Assembly: GCF_018119395.1 (NCBI RefSeq)
Contig: NZ_JAGPWD010000014.1
Coordinates: forward strand, 37,353 to 101,352
Reading direction: 5' to 3'
DNA from: Massilia sp. ZL223
GTDB taxonomy: Bacteria; Pseudomonadota; Gammaproteobacteria; Burkholderiales; Burkholderiaceae_D
DNA: 64,000 bases
Numbering within the stretch: position 1 is the first letter of the stretch; every line of letters begins with the position of its first letter. The notes beneath the pieces were generated by a model, which made no database searches, was not told where the DNA came from, and saw nothing but the letters and a program-made list of their open reading frames with translations. Below are positions 46,036 through 56,718 of this stretch, piece by piece. The translations under genes and the position numbers were made by a program.

Positions 46036-47508
46036 ATGGGCACGAGCAAGGGCACGCCTCGCATGCGTTTTCATCATCGACAGGTTTTCAAGCGCCCGGT
46101 TCGAGAAAGCGGTGCCGTGGCAGTCATGGCGATCGGCGCCATCATCATCATCTGCGGTTTCTGCAGCCTGGCCCTGGACCTTTCCCGCGTCTATAACCGC
46201 AAGATGGAATTGCAGAGTGCAGCCGATGCCGCCGCAATCAGCGCCGCAATCGAACTCGACGGCACAAAGTCGGGCCTGACAAAGGCGGCGCAGAAGGCGG
46301 CCGCCTTGTTCGCGATCCCCGTCGTCTACGGCGGTCCCGGCTACGGCTATGTTCCTGAGGCGATGGACTGGACGGACGACGCCATCAAGTTCGCTGCCTC
46401 GCCGGACGGGCCCTGGCTGTCGGCCGGCGAAGCGGCCTCGAAAAGCGTTCCCAACGGTCTCCTCTACGTCCAGATCGATACCAGTCAGCTCGATGCGTCT
46501 TACGGACAAGTGCACACGCTGTTCCTGCCTGTTGTCGCCGGAGACGCGGTCATCGCGTCGACAGGCGCACGCGCCGTCGCCGGCCCGACAGCCGTCGCCG
46601 TGGTGCCTTTTGGCATCTGTGCGATGCACGAGGATGAAAAGCGCAACCGTAACGGCGAGCTGGAGGAGTTCGGATTCCGGCGCGGCGTGAGCTACGATCT
46701 GATGCAGCTGAACCCGGAGGCCACGGGCACAGGGCAGAGCTTCCTGATTCATCCCTACACCGGTCCCGGCGCCACGCCTAGCTTGCCCGACGATTTCGAT
46801 ACGGTCGCCCCTTCCGTTTGTACCGGAATGATGGGGATTGCACGGGTTACGGGAGGACGGATTTCCGTGTCGTCCCCATTTCCCCTCAGCGACTACTACC
46901 AGCAATTCAATTCGCGCTTCGATTCCTATACGGCGCCGTGCAGTCCCGATACTGCCCCGCCTGACAGAAACGTGAAGCCGTATAAATTCAATGATGGCAG
47001 CGTCTCCTGGATGGACACGGCCCCGAAAGAGCAGGCATCGGTTGTGTACGCGGATCTGGCCAACAGCAAGCGCTGGACGGTGGCTGGGCCTTATCCGTCG
47101 CCAGCCGGCACCGCGGCAGAAGATTACGGGCCGCTGTGGTCCTACGCCAAGGCAGTCAGATATGCGGATCCGATGCCCTCTGGCGGCTACGTCGCTTTCA
47201 CGACGTCGAGCTGGAAGGATTTATATACCCCGGGACAGCCCAAGGCGAAAAACGGCTATCCGGCATCGACGCCTTATCAGAACGGCGGCCCCTCGTATGC
47301 CACGGCGCCCAGCCGCACCGGCGTGCGGGACAGGCGCGTGTTGAATGTGCCTTTGCTCTCCTGCCCGGTGTCCGGCAGCAGCGCGACCGTCAAGGGGATC
47401 GGCAGGTTTTTCATGACCGTACTGGCGGACGATACCCATTTATACGCCGAGTTCGCCGGACTGGCGGAAGAACAGACTTTGCGCGCCCGAGTGAGGTTAT
47501 ACCCATGA
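46036..47508 (+). CDS. TadG-like pilus-assembly/secreted protein
   Basis: A 490-residue protein with the Flp pilus TadG/TadE-type N-terminus. After a basic stretch (KRPVRES) comes the segment GAVAVMAIGAIIIICGFCSLALDLSRVYNRKMELQSAADAAA in which a single membrane helix leads into the conserved LDxxRxYxxKxxLQxAADAAALA motif of TadG/'putative Flp pilus-assembly' proteins. The remaining 420 residues, facing the periplasm, have no recognised domain; no von Willebrand A motif (DxSxS) is visible. ATG at 46036 has AGGGAG upstream; 46012 is an alternative. It overlaps the next gene (ATGA). Third positions look less GC-biased than the neighbours. Confidence 0.75.
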   Translation: MGTSKGTPRMRFHHRQVFKRPVRESGAVAVMAIGAIIIICGFCSLALDLSRVYNRKMELQSAADAAAISAAIELDGTKSGLTKAAQKAAALFAIPVVYGGPGYGYVPEAMDWTDDAIKFAASPDGPWLSAGEAASKSVPNGLLYVQIDTSQLDASYGQVHTLFLPVVAGDAVIASTGARAVAGPTAVAVVPFGICAMHEDEKRNRNGELEEFGFRRGVSYDLMQLNPEATGTGQSFLIHPYTGPGATPSLPDDFDTVAPSVCTGMMGIARVTGGRISVSSPFPLSDYYQQFNSRFDSYTAPCSPDTAPPDRNVKPYKFNDGSVSWMDTAPKEQASVVYADLANSKRWTVAGPYPSPAGTAAEDYGPLWSYAKAVRYADPMPSGGYVAFTTSSWKDLYTPGQPKAKNGYPASTPYQNGGPSYATAPSRTGVRDRRVLNVPLLSCPVSGSSATVKGIGRFFMTVLADDTHLYAEFAGLAEEQTLRARVRLYP

Positions 47509-47984
47509 AGCGATCGTTCAGGCGATGTTTCCGGCGGACGGAACAGGGAAGTGTCGCCGTCGAAACGGCCATCGTCCTGCCGGTACTGATCTTGTTCCTT
47601 GCCGTCCCATTTTTTCTGGCCCGCATCTTCTGGTACTACAGCGTGGCGGAAAAGGCGGCGCACGACGGCGCCCGTTTCCTGACCCAGGCCAGCCGGATGG
47701 AAATCCAGGCGTCCACGGGCGGCGCGGAACCCGGCGTCGCGGCCCTTGCAAGAGCCATCGCCAATGCTGAACTCGATGAAATCAGGCCCGGACTCGTCGG
47801 CGCAGCGGCCGCCGCCCAGTGCGATGGCGTCCCCTGCGACGGACTGAGCATTCCAAGTATGGTGCGGGTCGTGGTGCGGATACGCGTGCGCGACGAGATT
47901 TTCGGCTTCATCACCGACCCACTCTTTGGAGAAGACGGACTGCTCCTGACGGCAGACGTCACGATGCGCTATGCGGGCAACTAA
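47505..47984 (+). CDS. TadE-like pseudopilin-type protein 1
   Basis: A 159-residue protein with a basic N-terminus (RRCFRRTEQG) followed by SVAVETAIVLPVLILFLAVPFFLARIFWYY. The E in VETA is the Glu found after the Gly in TadE/TadF minor pseudopilins, and one membrane helix follows. The remainder is a small periplasmic domain containing two Cys (QCDGVPCDG) and ends in beta-strand pattern. Translationally coupled at both ends: its ATG overlaps the stop of the TadG-like gene, and its stop lies inside the next gene. Confidence 0.72.
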   Translation: MKRSFRRCFRRTEQGSVAVETAIVLPVLILFLAVPFFLARIFWYYSVAEKAAHDGARFLTQASRMEIQASTGGAEPGVAALARAIANAELDEIRPGLVGAAAAAQCDGVPCDGLSIPSMVRVVVRIRVRDEIFGFITDPLFGEDGLLLTADVTMRYAGN

Positions 47985-48582
47985 ACCACCTGTCAGGCTG
48001 CGGCCGGGCCGCGGAAAACAGCAAGGCGTTGCTGCCGTGGAGTTTTCGCTCATTGCCCTTGTCTTCTTCCTGCTGTTCTTCGGCATCGTCGAAGTGGCGC
48101 GCGCGATGTACGTCATCAATACTCTGCAGGAAGTGACCCGCCGCGCAGCCGCGCTGGCCACCAACACCGACTTCAGCAATGCGGCGGCGATGCAGCGGGT
48201 ACGGGAACGCGCCATTTTCCGCGACTCGCCGGGATTCTTGACCCTCGCGGAACCGGTGACCGACGGGCACATCGTGATCGACTATATGTGGATTCAGCGG
48301 ACCGGGACGAGCATGACCATGAAGCCGATTCCCTCGGGCTCCTTGCCTGCCAGCCCGGCCGCCAACTTTGCAAACTGCCTGGGGGATCCGTACAGCGATC
48401 GCTGCATCCGCCTGGTGCGCGTCCGCGTGTGCCAGACCGCCGGCGCCGACGACTGCGAGCCGGTGGTCTACCGCACGCTGGTGCCGCTGCTGCCGTTTTC
48501 ATTCGGATTGCCGGCATCGATGACGATCGTCACTGCCGAGACCTTGGGGATGCCTGCCGGCGTTCCGTGCGCATGCCCGTGA
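47971..48582 (+). CDS. TadE-like pseudopilin-type protein 2
   Basis: A 203-residue relative of the preceding protein. GKQQGVAAVEFSLIALVFFLLFFGIVEVARAMY carries the TadE pattern (GVAAVEF with Glu at +5 followed by one helix), then VINTLQEVTRRAAALAT. The periplasmic part has four cysteines in two pairs (ANCLGDPYSDRC and VCQTAGADDC), suggesting disulfides. It begins 14 bases before the upstream stop. No prepilin peptidase, ATPase (TadA), TadB/C or secretin lies in the window, so the trio depends on apparatus encoded elsewhere. Confidence 0.75.
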   Translation: MRATKPPVRLRPGRGKQQGVAAVEFSLIALVFFLLFFGIVEVARAMYVINTLQEVTRRAAALATNTDFSNAAAMQRVRERAIFRDSPGFLTLAEPVTDGHIVIDYMWIQRTGTSMTMKPIPSGSLPASPAANFANCLGDPYSDRCIRLVRVRVCQTAGADDCEPVVYRTLVPLLPFSFGLPASMTIVTAETLGMPAGVPCACP

Positions 48583-48591
48583 TGGGCCTGC

Positions 48592-48621
48592 GGGATGGCC
48601 TTGCGCAAGCCTGGCCATCCC
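48592..48621. terminator. Hairpin between the Tad trio and katG
   Basis: GGGATGGCC/GGCCATCCC (48592-48600 with 48613-48621), a perfect 9-bp stem in the convergent gap. It could serve either strand, but no T-run follows on either side. Confidence 0.4.
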
Positions 48622-48636
48622 TTGGCTACATGATGC

Positions 48637-50913
<2,277 letters not shown>

Positions 50914-51090
50914 CTAGCGACTGCGTTGTAGATGTTTTGTCAAAAGCAGGTCTAGCCTAGGCCAGCATCGGTCGCGGCACAATCAAATTCTATTAATGAA
51001 GCCGATAGCATCAGCCATCCCGGGCCGCTTCTTCCCTGTCATCGGCTGCCGGTTCCGGCTATGCTGAAATTCGTCGCCAGGAGGGACAGC

Positions 51091-52215
51091 ATGGACACCA
51101 ATGCCGGCAGAAACATCGTCGCAATCGACGCCATTCCATTGCGAATTCCGTTTTCGGCAGGCGGGCGTCCCGATGCCGGACCATGGGGCGGGCGAGGGAT
51201 GAAGGCGGTCGATGCGCTGATCGTCAAGGTGACGACCGAGCAGGGCCTGACCGGATGGGGAGAGAGCTTCGGCTTGACCGCCGTCCCGGCCGTGAAGGCG
51301 GCCATCGACCACCTCGTCGCACCGCTGTGCATCGGCCAGGATGCCGCGCTGATCGGCCAGCTGATGCATCGGCTGCAGGTGGCGTTCCATCTGTTCGGGC
51401 GCAGCGGACCCATCATGTTCGGCCTGTCGGCGGTCGATATTGCGTTGTGGGATATTGCCGGTAAGGCGGCGGGGCAACCGGTCCATCAGCTGCTCGGAGG
51501 CGCCGGGGCCGGCAGCTTGCCCTGTTATGCGAGCCTGATCCGCTACTCGGATCCCGAGCTGGTCAGGCAGAACGTCCGGCGCGCGCTGGATGAGGGCTAC
51601 CGCCACATCAAGCTGCACGAAGTCCGCGTCGATTGCGTGCGGGCCGCACGCGAGGAAGCCGGAGAGGAAGTGAACATCGCGCTCGACGTGAATTGCCCAT
51701 GGGATGTGCGCGAAGCACTGGACATGGCGGATCGGCTTCGCCACTACAAGCTTCACTGGCTGGAAGAACCGGTATGGCCGCCCGAAGACTACGATGGCCT
51801 GGCACGGGTGCGGAGAGAGGGCGGCATTCCGGTCGCCGCCGGCGAGAACGCATCGACCCTGATGGAGTTCCAACATTTGCTGCAGGCTCAAGCCGTCGAT
51901 TTCGTTCAGCCGAGTCCGGCAAAAATGGGGGGCATCACCGAGTTGCGCAAGGTATTCGCCCTGGCCAGCGCCCACCATGCCACCGTCATGGTGCACACGT
52001 TTTATGATGGCCCGGGCCTGCTCGCCAGCGTCCATTCCAGCGCCGCGCTCGGCAACCGGCATGCACTGGTCGAGTGGCGCTACTTCGACCTGGAAGCGCA
52101 GTTGTACGGCGCCGCGGGCATCCCCGTGCAGGGCGCGCTGGCCGTCCCCCCGGGCCCGGGGCTCGGGCTCGAACCGGATGCGGATGTGATTCGCGATTAC
52201 CGGGTCGCGATATAG
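51091..52215 (+). CDS. Mandelate racemase/muconate lactonizing enzyme family protein
   Basis: A 374-residue enolase-superfamily enzyme with an N-terminal capping domain and a beta/alpha barrel. Magnesium ligands are the Asp in IALDVNCPWD, the Glu in HWLEEPVWPPED and the Glu in VAAGENASTL. The base motif after strand 2 reads IKLHEV (Lys-x-His rather than the Lys-x-Lys of many racemases), and VMVHTFYDGPG offers a His on the opposite face. Such acid-sugar dehydratases or racemases act on aldonic or related acids; the substrate cannot be named. CAGGAGGGACAGC precedes the ATG. Divergent from katG, convergent with the endonuclease III-like gene. Confidence 0.82.
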   Translation: MDTNAGRNIVAIDAIPLRIPFSAGGRPDAGPWGGRGMKAVDALIVKVTTEQGLTGWGESFGLTAVPAVKAAIDHLVAPLCIGQDAALIGQLMHRLQVAFHLFGRSGPIMFGLSAVDIALWDIAGKAAGQPVHQLLGGAGAGSLPCYASLIRYSDPELVRQNVRRALDEGYRHIKLHEVRVDCVRAAREEAGEEVNIALDVNCPWDVREALDMADRLRHYKLHWLEEPVWPPEDYDGLARVRREGGIPVAAGENASTLMEFQHLLQAQAVDFVQPSPAKMGGITELRKVFALASAHHATVMVHTFYDGPGLLASVHSSAALGNRHALVEWRYFDLEAQLYGAAGIPVQGALAVPPGPGLGLEPDADVIRDYRVAI

Positions 52216-52234
52216 CAGGGCGTTGCAGGCGGAC

Positions 52235-52900
52235 TTAGCGATGTTCCGTCACGCCGACCTGCCGGCACATGTCCAGCACTGGGCAGGTCGAGCAGCGCGG
52301 CCGGTTCCCGGTGCAGATATGCTTCCCGAAAGGCACCAGCAAGCGGTTGATGTCGATCCAGAATTGCTCGGGCAGTAATGCTTCCAGCGCCAGCAGGGTT
52401 TTCTCGGGTGTCGACGCCTTCACATAGCCCCAGCGCCCGGTCACCCGGTGCACATGGATGTCGACGCTGATCACCGGGATGCCGCAGGCGACACCCAGCA
52501 CCAGGTTGGCGCACTTGGGGCCGACACCGGCAAAGGACAGCAGCACCTCGCGTTCGCCGGGCAATACGCCGCCGAACGCCTCTTCCACCTGGCGCGCGAT
52601 CACCAGGATCTGCTTGGCCTTGCGCTCATGGAAGGTGCTGGGATTGATCAAGCCGTCCAGCTCTTCCCAGGAGAATGCGGCGATGGCCGCCGGCGTGCGC
52701 GCTCGTGCGAACAGCGTGCGCGAGACCGGCAAGGTCACCTCGTCATAGGTGCGGATCGAGATGATGCAAGCCAGTAACTGCTCGAACACCGAGGTATAGC
52801 CTTCCTCGGCCAGCTGGAAGAGGGCGGCCTTCGGCCAGGGCTGCACGGCCTGCTCGATGCGCCCGAGCGCCACGCCGATATCGAATGGCTGCTTGTCCAT
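52235..52900 (-). CDS. Endonuclease III-like DNA glycosylase/lyase with 4Fe-4S cluster
   Basis: A 221-residue helix-hairpin-helix DNA glycosylase. The HhH motif is LSFAGVGPKCANLVLGVA, with Lys129 where endonuclease III has its catalytic Lys120, and Asp147 in VDIHVHRV matches Asp138. Four cysteines C196-x6-C203-x2-C206-x5-C212 form the iron-sulfur site, exactly the Nth spacing. Both catalytic residues are therefore in place, so an oxidised-pyrimidine or AP lyase activity is expected. It is divergent enough from Nth proper that I do not assign the name. GGAGGCAGGCGC precedes the ATG. Confidence 0.85.
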   Translation of the reverse strand: MDKQPFDIGVALGRIEQAVQPWPKAALFQLAEEGYTSVFEQLLACIISIRTYDEVTLPVSRTLFARARTPAAIAAFSWEELDGLINPSTFHERKAKQILVIARQVEEAFGGVLPGEREVLLSFAGVGPKCANLVLGVACGIPVISVDIHVHRVTGRWGYVKASTPEKTLLALEALLPEQFWIDINRLLVPFGKHICTGNRPRCSTCPVLDMCRQVGVTEHR

Positions 52901-52981
52901 GCGCCTGCCTCCGGTCATCGTGACGGTCCGCCGAGCATACCCAAGGCGGCGATGGCCTTCTGTCCCCGGCCGCACAGGACG

Positions 52982-53007
52982 AAAAAAAAGCCCGCATCGA
53001 GCGGGCT
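52982..53007 (-). terminator. Terminator after the PEP-CTERM gene
   Basis: On the minus strand AGCCCGC-TCGAT-GCGGGCT followed by eight T. It ends the PEP-CTERM gene transcript. Confidence 0.9.
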
Positions 53008-53026
53008 AGGGAAAACGGAAAGAAAT

Positions 53027-53719
53027 TCAAGCCTTGCGACGGCGAGCGATGCCGGCGCCGGCCAGGCCGATACCGATCAGCACCAGGATGCCCGGCTCAG
53101 GCACATCGGCGCTCTTTTCGGTGTATGACAGGAAGACGCGGTCGCCGCTGTACATCGACACAATATCGTTGCCCGTCAAGTTGTACGACCAGCCCGAGGT
53201 GAGGGAGCCGTTGTAAACGTGGAAGGACAGCCCCTTCGACAGCTCGCCCTCGGCCTTGCCGAACTCCACCTGCACGCCATTGCGCAGGAAGATGTCGGCG
53301 CTGTACAGTTCGGTGATCTTGTTGGTGGTGAAGCCCCAGGACCCGTAACCCTCAGTACGGTAGAAATTCAGTCCATTCGACCAGTTATCCAGCTTGGCGC
53401 CGTTGTTGTCGGAGGTATGGTCGGCGTAGGTGATCTTGGTCACCGCAGCATAGCTGCCCGCGCCGAGAATGTCGTACTGGCCCGCGGCGCTTGCAAAACC
53501 CATCATCAGGTGCGTGCCTTGGCAGGCATCCAGCACGTTGGCGATCGCACTCGACGCATTGACCGCCGAACGGTGGCATTCCTTCCAGCCCCAGCCTGTA
53601 ACGGTGGCGGCGCTAACGCCGGCTTGGATGCCAGTAGGAACGACGCCGGCCTGTGCCGTCATCGGCAGGGCAAGGCTAGCCAGCAGGGAGAGGGTGGTGA
53701 CGAACTTGAAGTTGCTCAT
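53027..53719 (-). CDS. PEP-CTERM sorting domain protein
   Basis: A 230-residue exported protein. Signal peptide 1-24 (ending PMTAQA). The mature domain is Ser/Gly/Tyr-rich beta protein with two cysteines (KECHRSAVNA and LDACQGTH). The C-terminus is a classic PEP-CTERM anchor: ADVPEPGILVLIGIGLAGAG then ARRRKA, processed by an exosortase (EpsH/XrtA type) and usually linked to exopolysaccharide. No exosortase gene is in the window. The gap before it carries the inverted repeat GGAATCC/GGATTCC (53721-53727 with 53751-53757) in the 5' leader and AGGGA ahead of the ATG. Confidence 0.9.
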   Translation of the reverse strand: MSNFKFVTTLSLLASLALPMTAQAGVVPTGIQAGVSAATVTGWGWKECHRSAVNASSAIANVLDACQGTHLMMGFASAAGQYDILGAGSYAAVTKITYADHTSDNNGAKLDNWSNGLNFYRTEGYGSWGFTTNKITELYSADIFLRNGVQVEFGKAEGELSKGLSFHVYNGSLTSGWSYNLTGNDIVSMYSGDRVFLSYTEKSADVPEPGILVLIGIGLAGAGIARRRKA

Positions 53720-53858
53720 GGGAATCCCTAATTGTTATTGAGGTAATTGAGGATTCCATTTAGCAATTTGCATGCCAAACAAATAAGTAGTTGATTCTTA
53801 TAAATACAGCATGCTAAGCGCCAGCAGAGTGTAAAGAAAGTCGACACCACGGGGGCCA

Positions 53859-54824
53859 TCAACTGATCCCGCGCTCCAGGCCGCCCTGGCGGTCGAGCAC
53901 GTACTGATCCAGGTCACGCGCCAGGAACAGGGGACCGTCATAGGCCGTGCGCGCCTCGGCCTCGATGGCCGACACCGACAGCGGGCCGTCGCCTTCCTGG
54001 TAGCGCGGACTGAAGTGGGTGAGCACGAGATTCCCGACCGCCGCCTGGGCCGCGAAGCGCGCCACCTTCAGCGCCGAGCTGTGCTGCGGTCCCGGCCCCA
54101 CCTTGTCCAGGATCTCCTGGGTGTAGGTCGCCTCGTGTACGAGCACATCGGCCCCATGCGCCTGCGCGGCCAGCAGCTCGGGCGTGTCGTTGTCGCCGGC
54201 GATGACGACAGTGCGCGGCCGTCGCCCCGGCAGCAGGTAGTCTTCGGCGGCGAGCCGGCGGCCGTCCGCCAGCGCGACGTCGCGGCCCTGCTGGAGTTCG
54301 CCCCACAGCGGCGAAGCCGGAACGCCGTCCGCCTTCAGCCGTTCAAGGTCGAGCTTGCGTTCCACCCGCGCCTCGGTGAAGCCGTAGGCATAGGAGGGCA
54401 GGCGGTGCGACAGGGGCGCGGCGCTGACCCTGAACTCCGGCAGCACGGCGGCATCGGGCAGCTCTTCCGGAAGCAGGTAGGAGACCGGATAGGGCAGCCG
54501 CAGCTGGGTCGATTCCATGATGCATTCGAGCATGGGACGCAGGGGCGCCGGCCCCACCAGCACCAGCGGCTCGGTCCGGTTGAGCATGCCGGCGCTGGCC
54601 AGCAGCCCCGGCAAGCCGTAGCAATGGTCGCCATGCAAATGTGTGATGAACACCGCCTGCAGGTGCACCAGCGACAGCGGTGCGCGCAGCAGGCGGTGCT
54701 GGGTGCCTTCGGCGCAATCGACCAGTACCCATGGGCGCGCGCCGCGCATGCGCAGCGCCACCGCCGACATATTGCGCTGCCGGGTCGGCGTGCCCGAGGA
54801 AGTGCCGAGAAACAGGAGCTCCAT
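53859..54824 (-). CDS. rnz: Ribonuclease Z
   Basis: A 321-residue metallo-beta-lactamase-fold tRNA 3' endonuclease. The start MELLFLGTSSGTPTRQRN, the zinc motif FITHLHGDHCYGLPG (HxHxDH), the exosite-like LPYPVSYLLPEELPD, VVIAGDN, VLVHEATYTQE and LVLTHFSPRYQ are family signatures. ATG at 54824 is chosen since the conserved fold begins there. In an organism whose tRNA genes encode CCA (as here), RNase Z usually has only an auxiliary role. Confidence 0.93.
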   Translation of the reverse strand: MELLFLGTSSGTPTRQRNMSAVALRMRGARPWVLVDCAEGTQHRLLRAPLSLVHLQAVFITHLHGDHCYGLPGLLASAGMLNRTEPLVLVGPAPLRPMLECIMESTQLRLPYPVSYLLPEELPDAAVLPEFRVSAAPLSHRLPSYAYGFTEARVERKLDLERLKADGVPASPLWGELQQGRDVALADGRRLAAEDYLLPGRRPRTVVIAGDNDTPELLAAQAHGADVLVHEATYTQEILDKVGPGPQHSSALKVARFAAQAAVGNLVLTHFSPRYQEGDGPLSVSAIEAEARTAYDGPLFLARDLDQYVLDRQGGLERGIS

Positions 54825-54915
54825 AGCTAGTCTGCCCACTATGTCATGACGATCCATTATCCGGAAAAGATGGGCGTCCCGGCGCGAGCCCGCTCAGCAA
54901 AGCCGCCGCCCCGGT

Positions 54916-55734
54916 TCAGGCGGCGCCCTCGGGACCTTCCATCCACGCGTTGAGCTCGGAATAGCGGGCGGGACCCGCCGGCGGGGCGTCGAGCGTGCCC
55001 GTGGCCAGGAAGTGCTCGGTGACTCCCTTGACATAGCCGAACATGCCTTCGGCGATGGCCGAGCCGGCGCTCAGGCGGCGCACGCCCAGTTCGCGCAGCT
55101 GCGCGAGCGGGGGCAGGCCGGGGACGGCCATCACGTTCAGCGGCAGCGAGGTCCCGGCCACGATGGCGGCGATCTCGCCCGGGTCGCGCAGGCCGGGCAC
55201 GAACAGGCCGCTGGCGCCGGCTTCCTGGTAGCGCGCGGCGCGTTCGAGCACGGCCGCCACCCGCCCGCCTTCGGGCGCCAGGCCGCGCAGGTAGACGTCG
55301 CAGCGCGCGTTGATGAACAGGCTCACGGCGCGCTTCTGGGCGGCGCGGCGGATGGCGGCGAGCTTCTCGCACATCAATTCGGGCGTGCCGGCGCCGTCCT
55401 CGATGTTGATCCCGACCACGCCCACCACCATCAGTTCGTCGGCCACGCGCGCCGCCTCGTCCGGGTCGTCGCTGTAGCCGTCTTCCATGTCGACCGTCAG
55501 CGGCAGGGGATTGGTGGCGGCGATGCGCGAGGCGGTTTCCACCAGCAGGTGCGGCGGCAGCTTGCCGCCGTCGGGGTAGCCGTGGGACCAGGCGAGGGCG
55601 GCGCTGCTGGTCGCCAGCGCCGGCGCGCCGGCCCGGGCGGCAATGCGGGCGCTCCCCGGGTCCCAGCAGTTCGCCAGCAACAGCAGGCCTTGTTCGTGCA
55701 GTTCGATAAATTGGCGATCCAGGCTGTCGGACAT
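54916..55734 (-). CDS. Isocitrate lyase/PEP mutase family protein
   Basis: A 272-residue (beta/alpha)8 enzyme. The family pattern ANCWDPGSARIAARAGAPALATSSAAL, LTVDMEDGYSDDPDEAARVADEL (Mg-binding Asp/Glu), VGINIEDG and INARCDVYLRGL is clear. The absence of the KKCGH active-site loop of isocitrate lyases places it among the oxaloacetate-decarboxylase/PEP-phosphonomutase-like members, which are not functionally resolved. AAGGAGAACACG precedes the ATG at 55734. No phosphonate genes are nearby, so phosphonate metabolism is unsupported. Confidence 0.85.
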   Translation of the reverse strand: MSDSLDRQFIELHEQGLLLLANCWDPGSARIAARAGAPALATSSAALAWSHGYPDGGKLPPHLLVETASRIAATNPLPLTVDMEDGYSDDPDEAARVADELMVVGVVGINIEDGAGTPELMCEKLAAIRRAAQKRAVSLFINARCDVYLRGLAPEGGRVAAVLERAARYQEAGASGLFVPGLRDPGEIAAIVAGTSLPLNVMAVPGLPPLAQLRELGVRRLSAGSAIAEGMFGYVKGVTEHFLATGTLDAPPAGPARYSELNAWMEGPEGAA

Positions 55735-55888
55735 CGTGTTCTCCTTGTTGGTGTTCATTCCCTGCATGATGCCATGATTGCAAGGCCCTGATTGGAGGAG
55801 AGCGAACTCCCTGTTCCCGGCGCGGTCACAGAAAACGAGAAGGCCGCCATCGGGGCGGCCAGGCTCATGACTGACAACAGGAGGCATC

Positions 55889-56257
55889 ATGAGAATCAAG
55901 CCAGGGTTCGCCGCTGCCGCGGCGTGGCTGTGCGCGGCCGGCGCGCAGGCAGGTGTGTGTGAACAGATGGGCTCGTCGTCGATACCGACGGTGGTGGTCA
56001 GTCCGCAGGATACCGGGCAGATGGAAGGAAGATTCGCCCTGTCCAACGGCCAGCGCGTCGAACTGCGCAGCATGAGCCAGGGGCTGGTCGCCGACTTCGG
56101 GCGCTCCAGGCCGGTGCGGCTGCAGGAAGTCGAGCGCAACGAATTCCGTTCTCTCGACGGCTCGGTGCGCCTGCGTTTCCTGCCCGACCCGGACAAGGAT
56201 CGCATCGTGCTCAGCTATCCTGTCGACCGGAACGGCCGCTTCGTGAAGGTGTGCTGA
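55889..56257 (+). CDS. Small secreted hypothetical protein
   Basis: A 122-residue exported protein of unknown family. Signal peptide about 1-21, ending GAQA. The mature part, GVCEQMGSSSIPTVVV onward, is beta-rich with a Cys near the start and another at the extreme C-terminus (FVKVC), a pair that could form a disulfide closing the domain. AGGAGG three to four bases before ATG is one of the best ribosome sites in the window. It converges with the DUF454 gene (stops three bases apart). Confidence 0.65.
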   Translation: MRIKPGFAAAAAWLCAAGAQAGVCEQMGSSSIPTVVVSPQDTGQMEGRFALSNGQRVELRSMSQGLVADFGRSRPVRLQEVERNEFRSLDGSVRLRFLPDPDKDRIVLSYPVDRNGRFVKVC

Positions 56258-56260
56258 GGT

Positions 56261-56659
56261 TCAGGCCCCGCCGGACGGTTCCCGGGGCGCAGGCGGGGCC
56301 TGGCGCAAGGTGGGCAGGTAGCGCCACATGTAGGTGCTGACGGCGATGCCGGTCGCCAGCAGCAGCGCCTGCAGCCCCAGGTGGTCGATGCGGCGCATCG
56401 CGCCGAGCAGGGACAGCCACAGCAGCGCCGTGGCGACGATCTTGGCCTTGCGCGGAATGCCGCGTCCTTCCTCGAAATTGCGCAGGTAGTCGCCGAACAC
56501 GCGGTGCGACAGGAGCCAGCGGTGCAGGCGTTCCGAACCGCGCGCGAAGCAGGCCGAGGCCAGCAGCAGGAAGGGCGTGGTCGGCAGCAGCGGCAGGAAG
56601 ATGCCCAGGATCCCGAGCGCCAGCGCCAGCACGCCGGCAATGTTGTAGAACAGTCGCAT
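56261..56659 (-). CDS. DUF454 (YbaN-type) inner-membrane protein
   Basis: A 132-residue membrane protein with a first helix MRLFYNIAGVLALALGILGIFLPLLPTTPFLLLASACFARGS, the DUF454/YbaN signature (GIFLPLLPTTPFLLLA). It has two more hydrophobic helices near 75-90 and 97-112. The loop RLHRWLLSHRVFGDYLRNFEEGRGIPRKAK is conserved in the family. Function unknown. Confidence 0.88.
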   Translation of the reverse strand: MRLFYNIAGVLALALGILGIFLPLLPTTPFLLLASACFARGSERLHRWLLSHRVFGDYLRNFEEGRGIPRKAKIVATALLWLSLLGAMRRIDHLGLQALLLATGIAVSTYMWRYLPTLRQAPPAPREPSGGA

Positions 56660-56718
56660 GCCTTACTCTAGCATTCGGCGCGCGCCGTGCGCGCGTTCGC
56701 ACGCAGGGCGGACAGCGT

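Noticed and set aside
54916..55734. Phosphonate biosynthesis enzyme (PEP mutase)
   Set aside because: The family is broad and there are no phosphonate neighbours; only family-level naming is justified.
55842..55860. Terminator at GGCCGCC-ATCGG-GGCGGCC
   Set aside because: The stem is good, but it lies upstream of genes on both sides and has no T-run on the plus strand; there is no obvious transcript for it to end.
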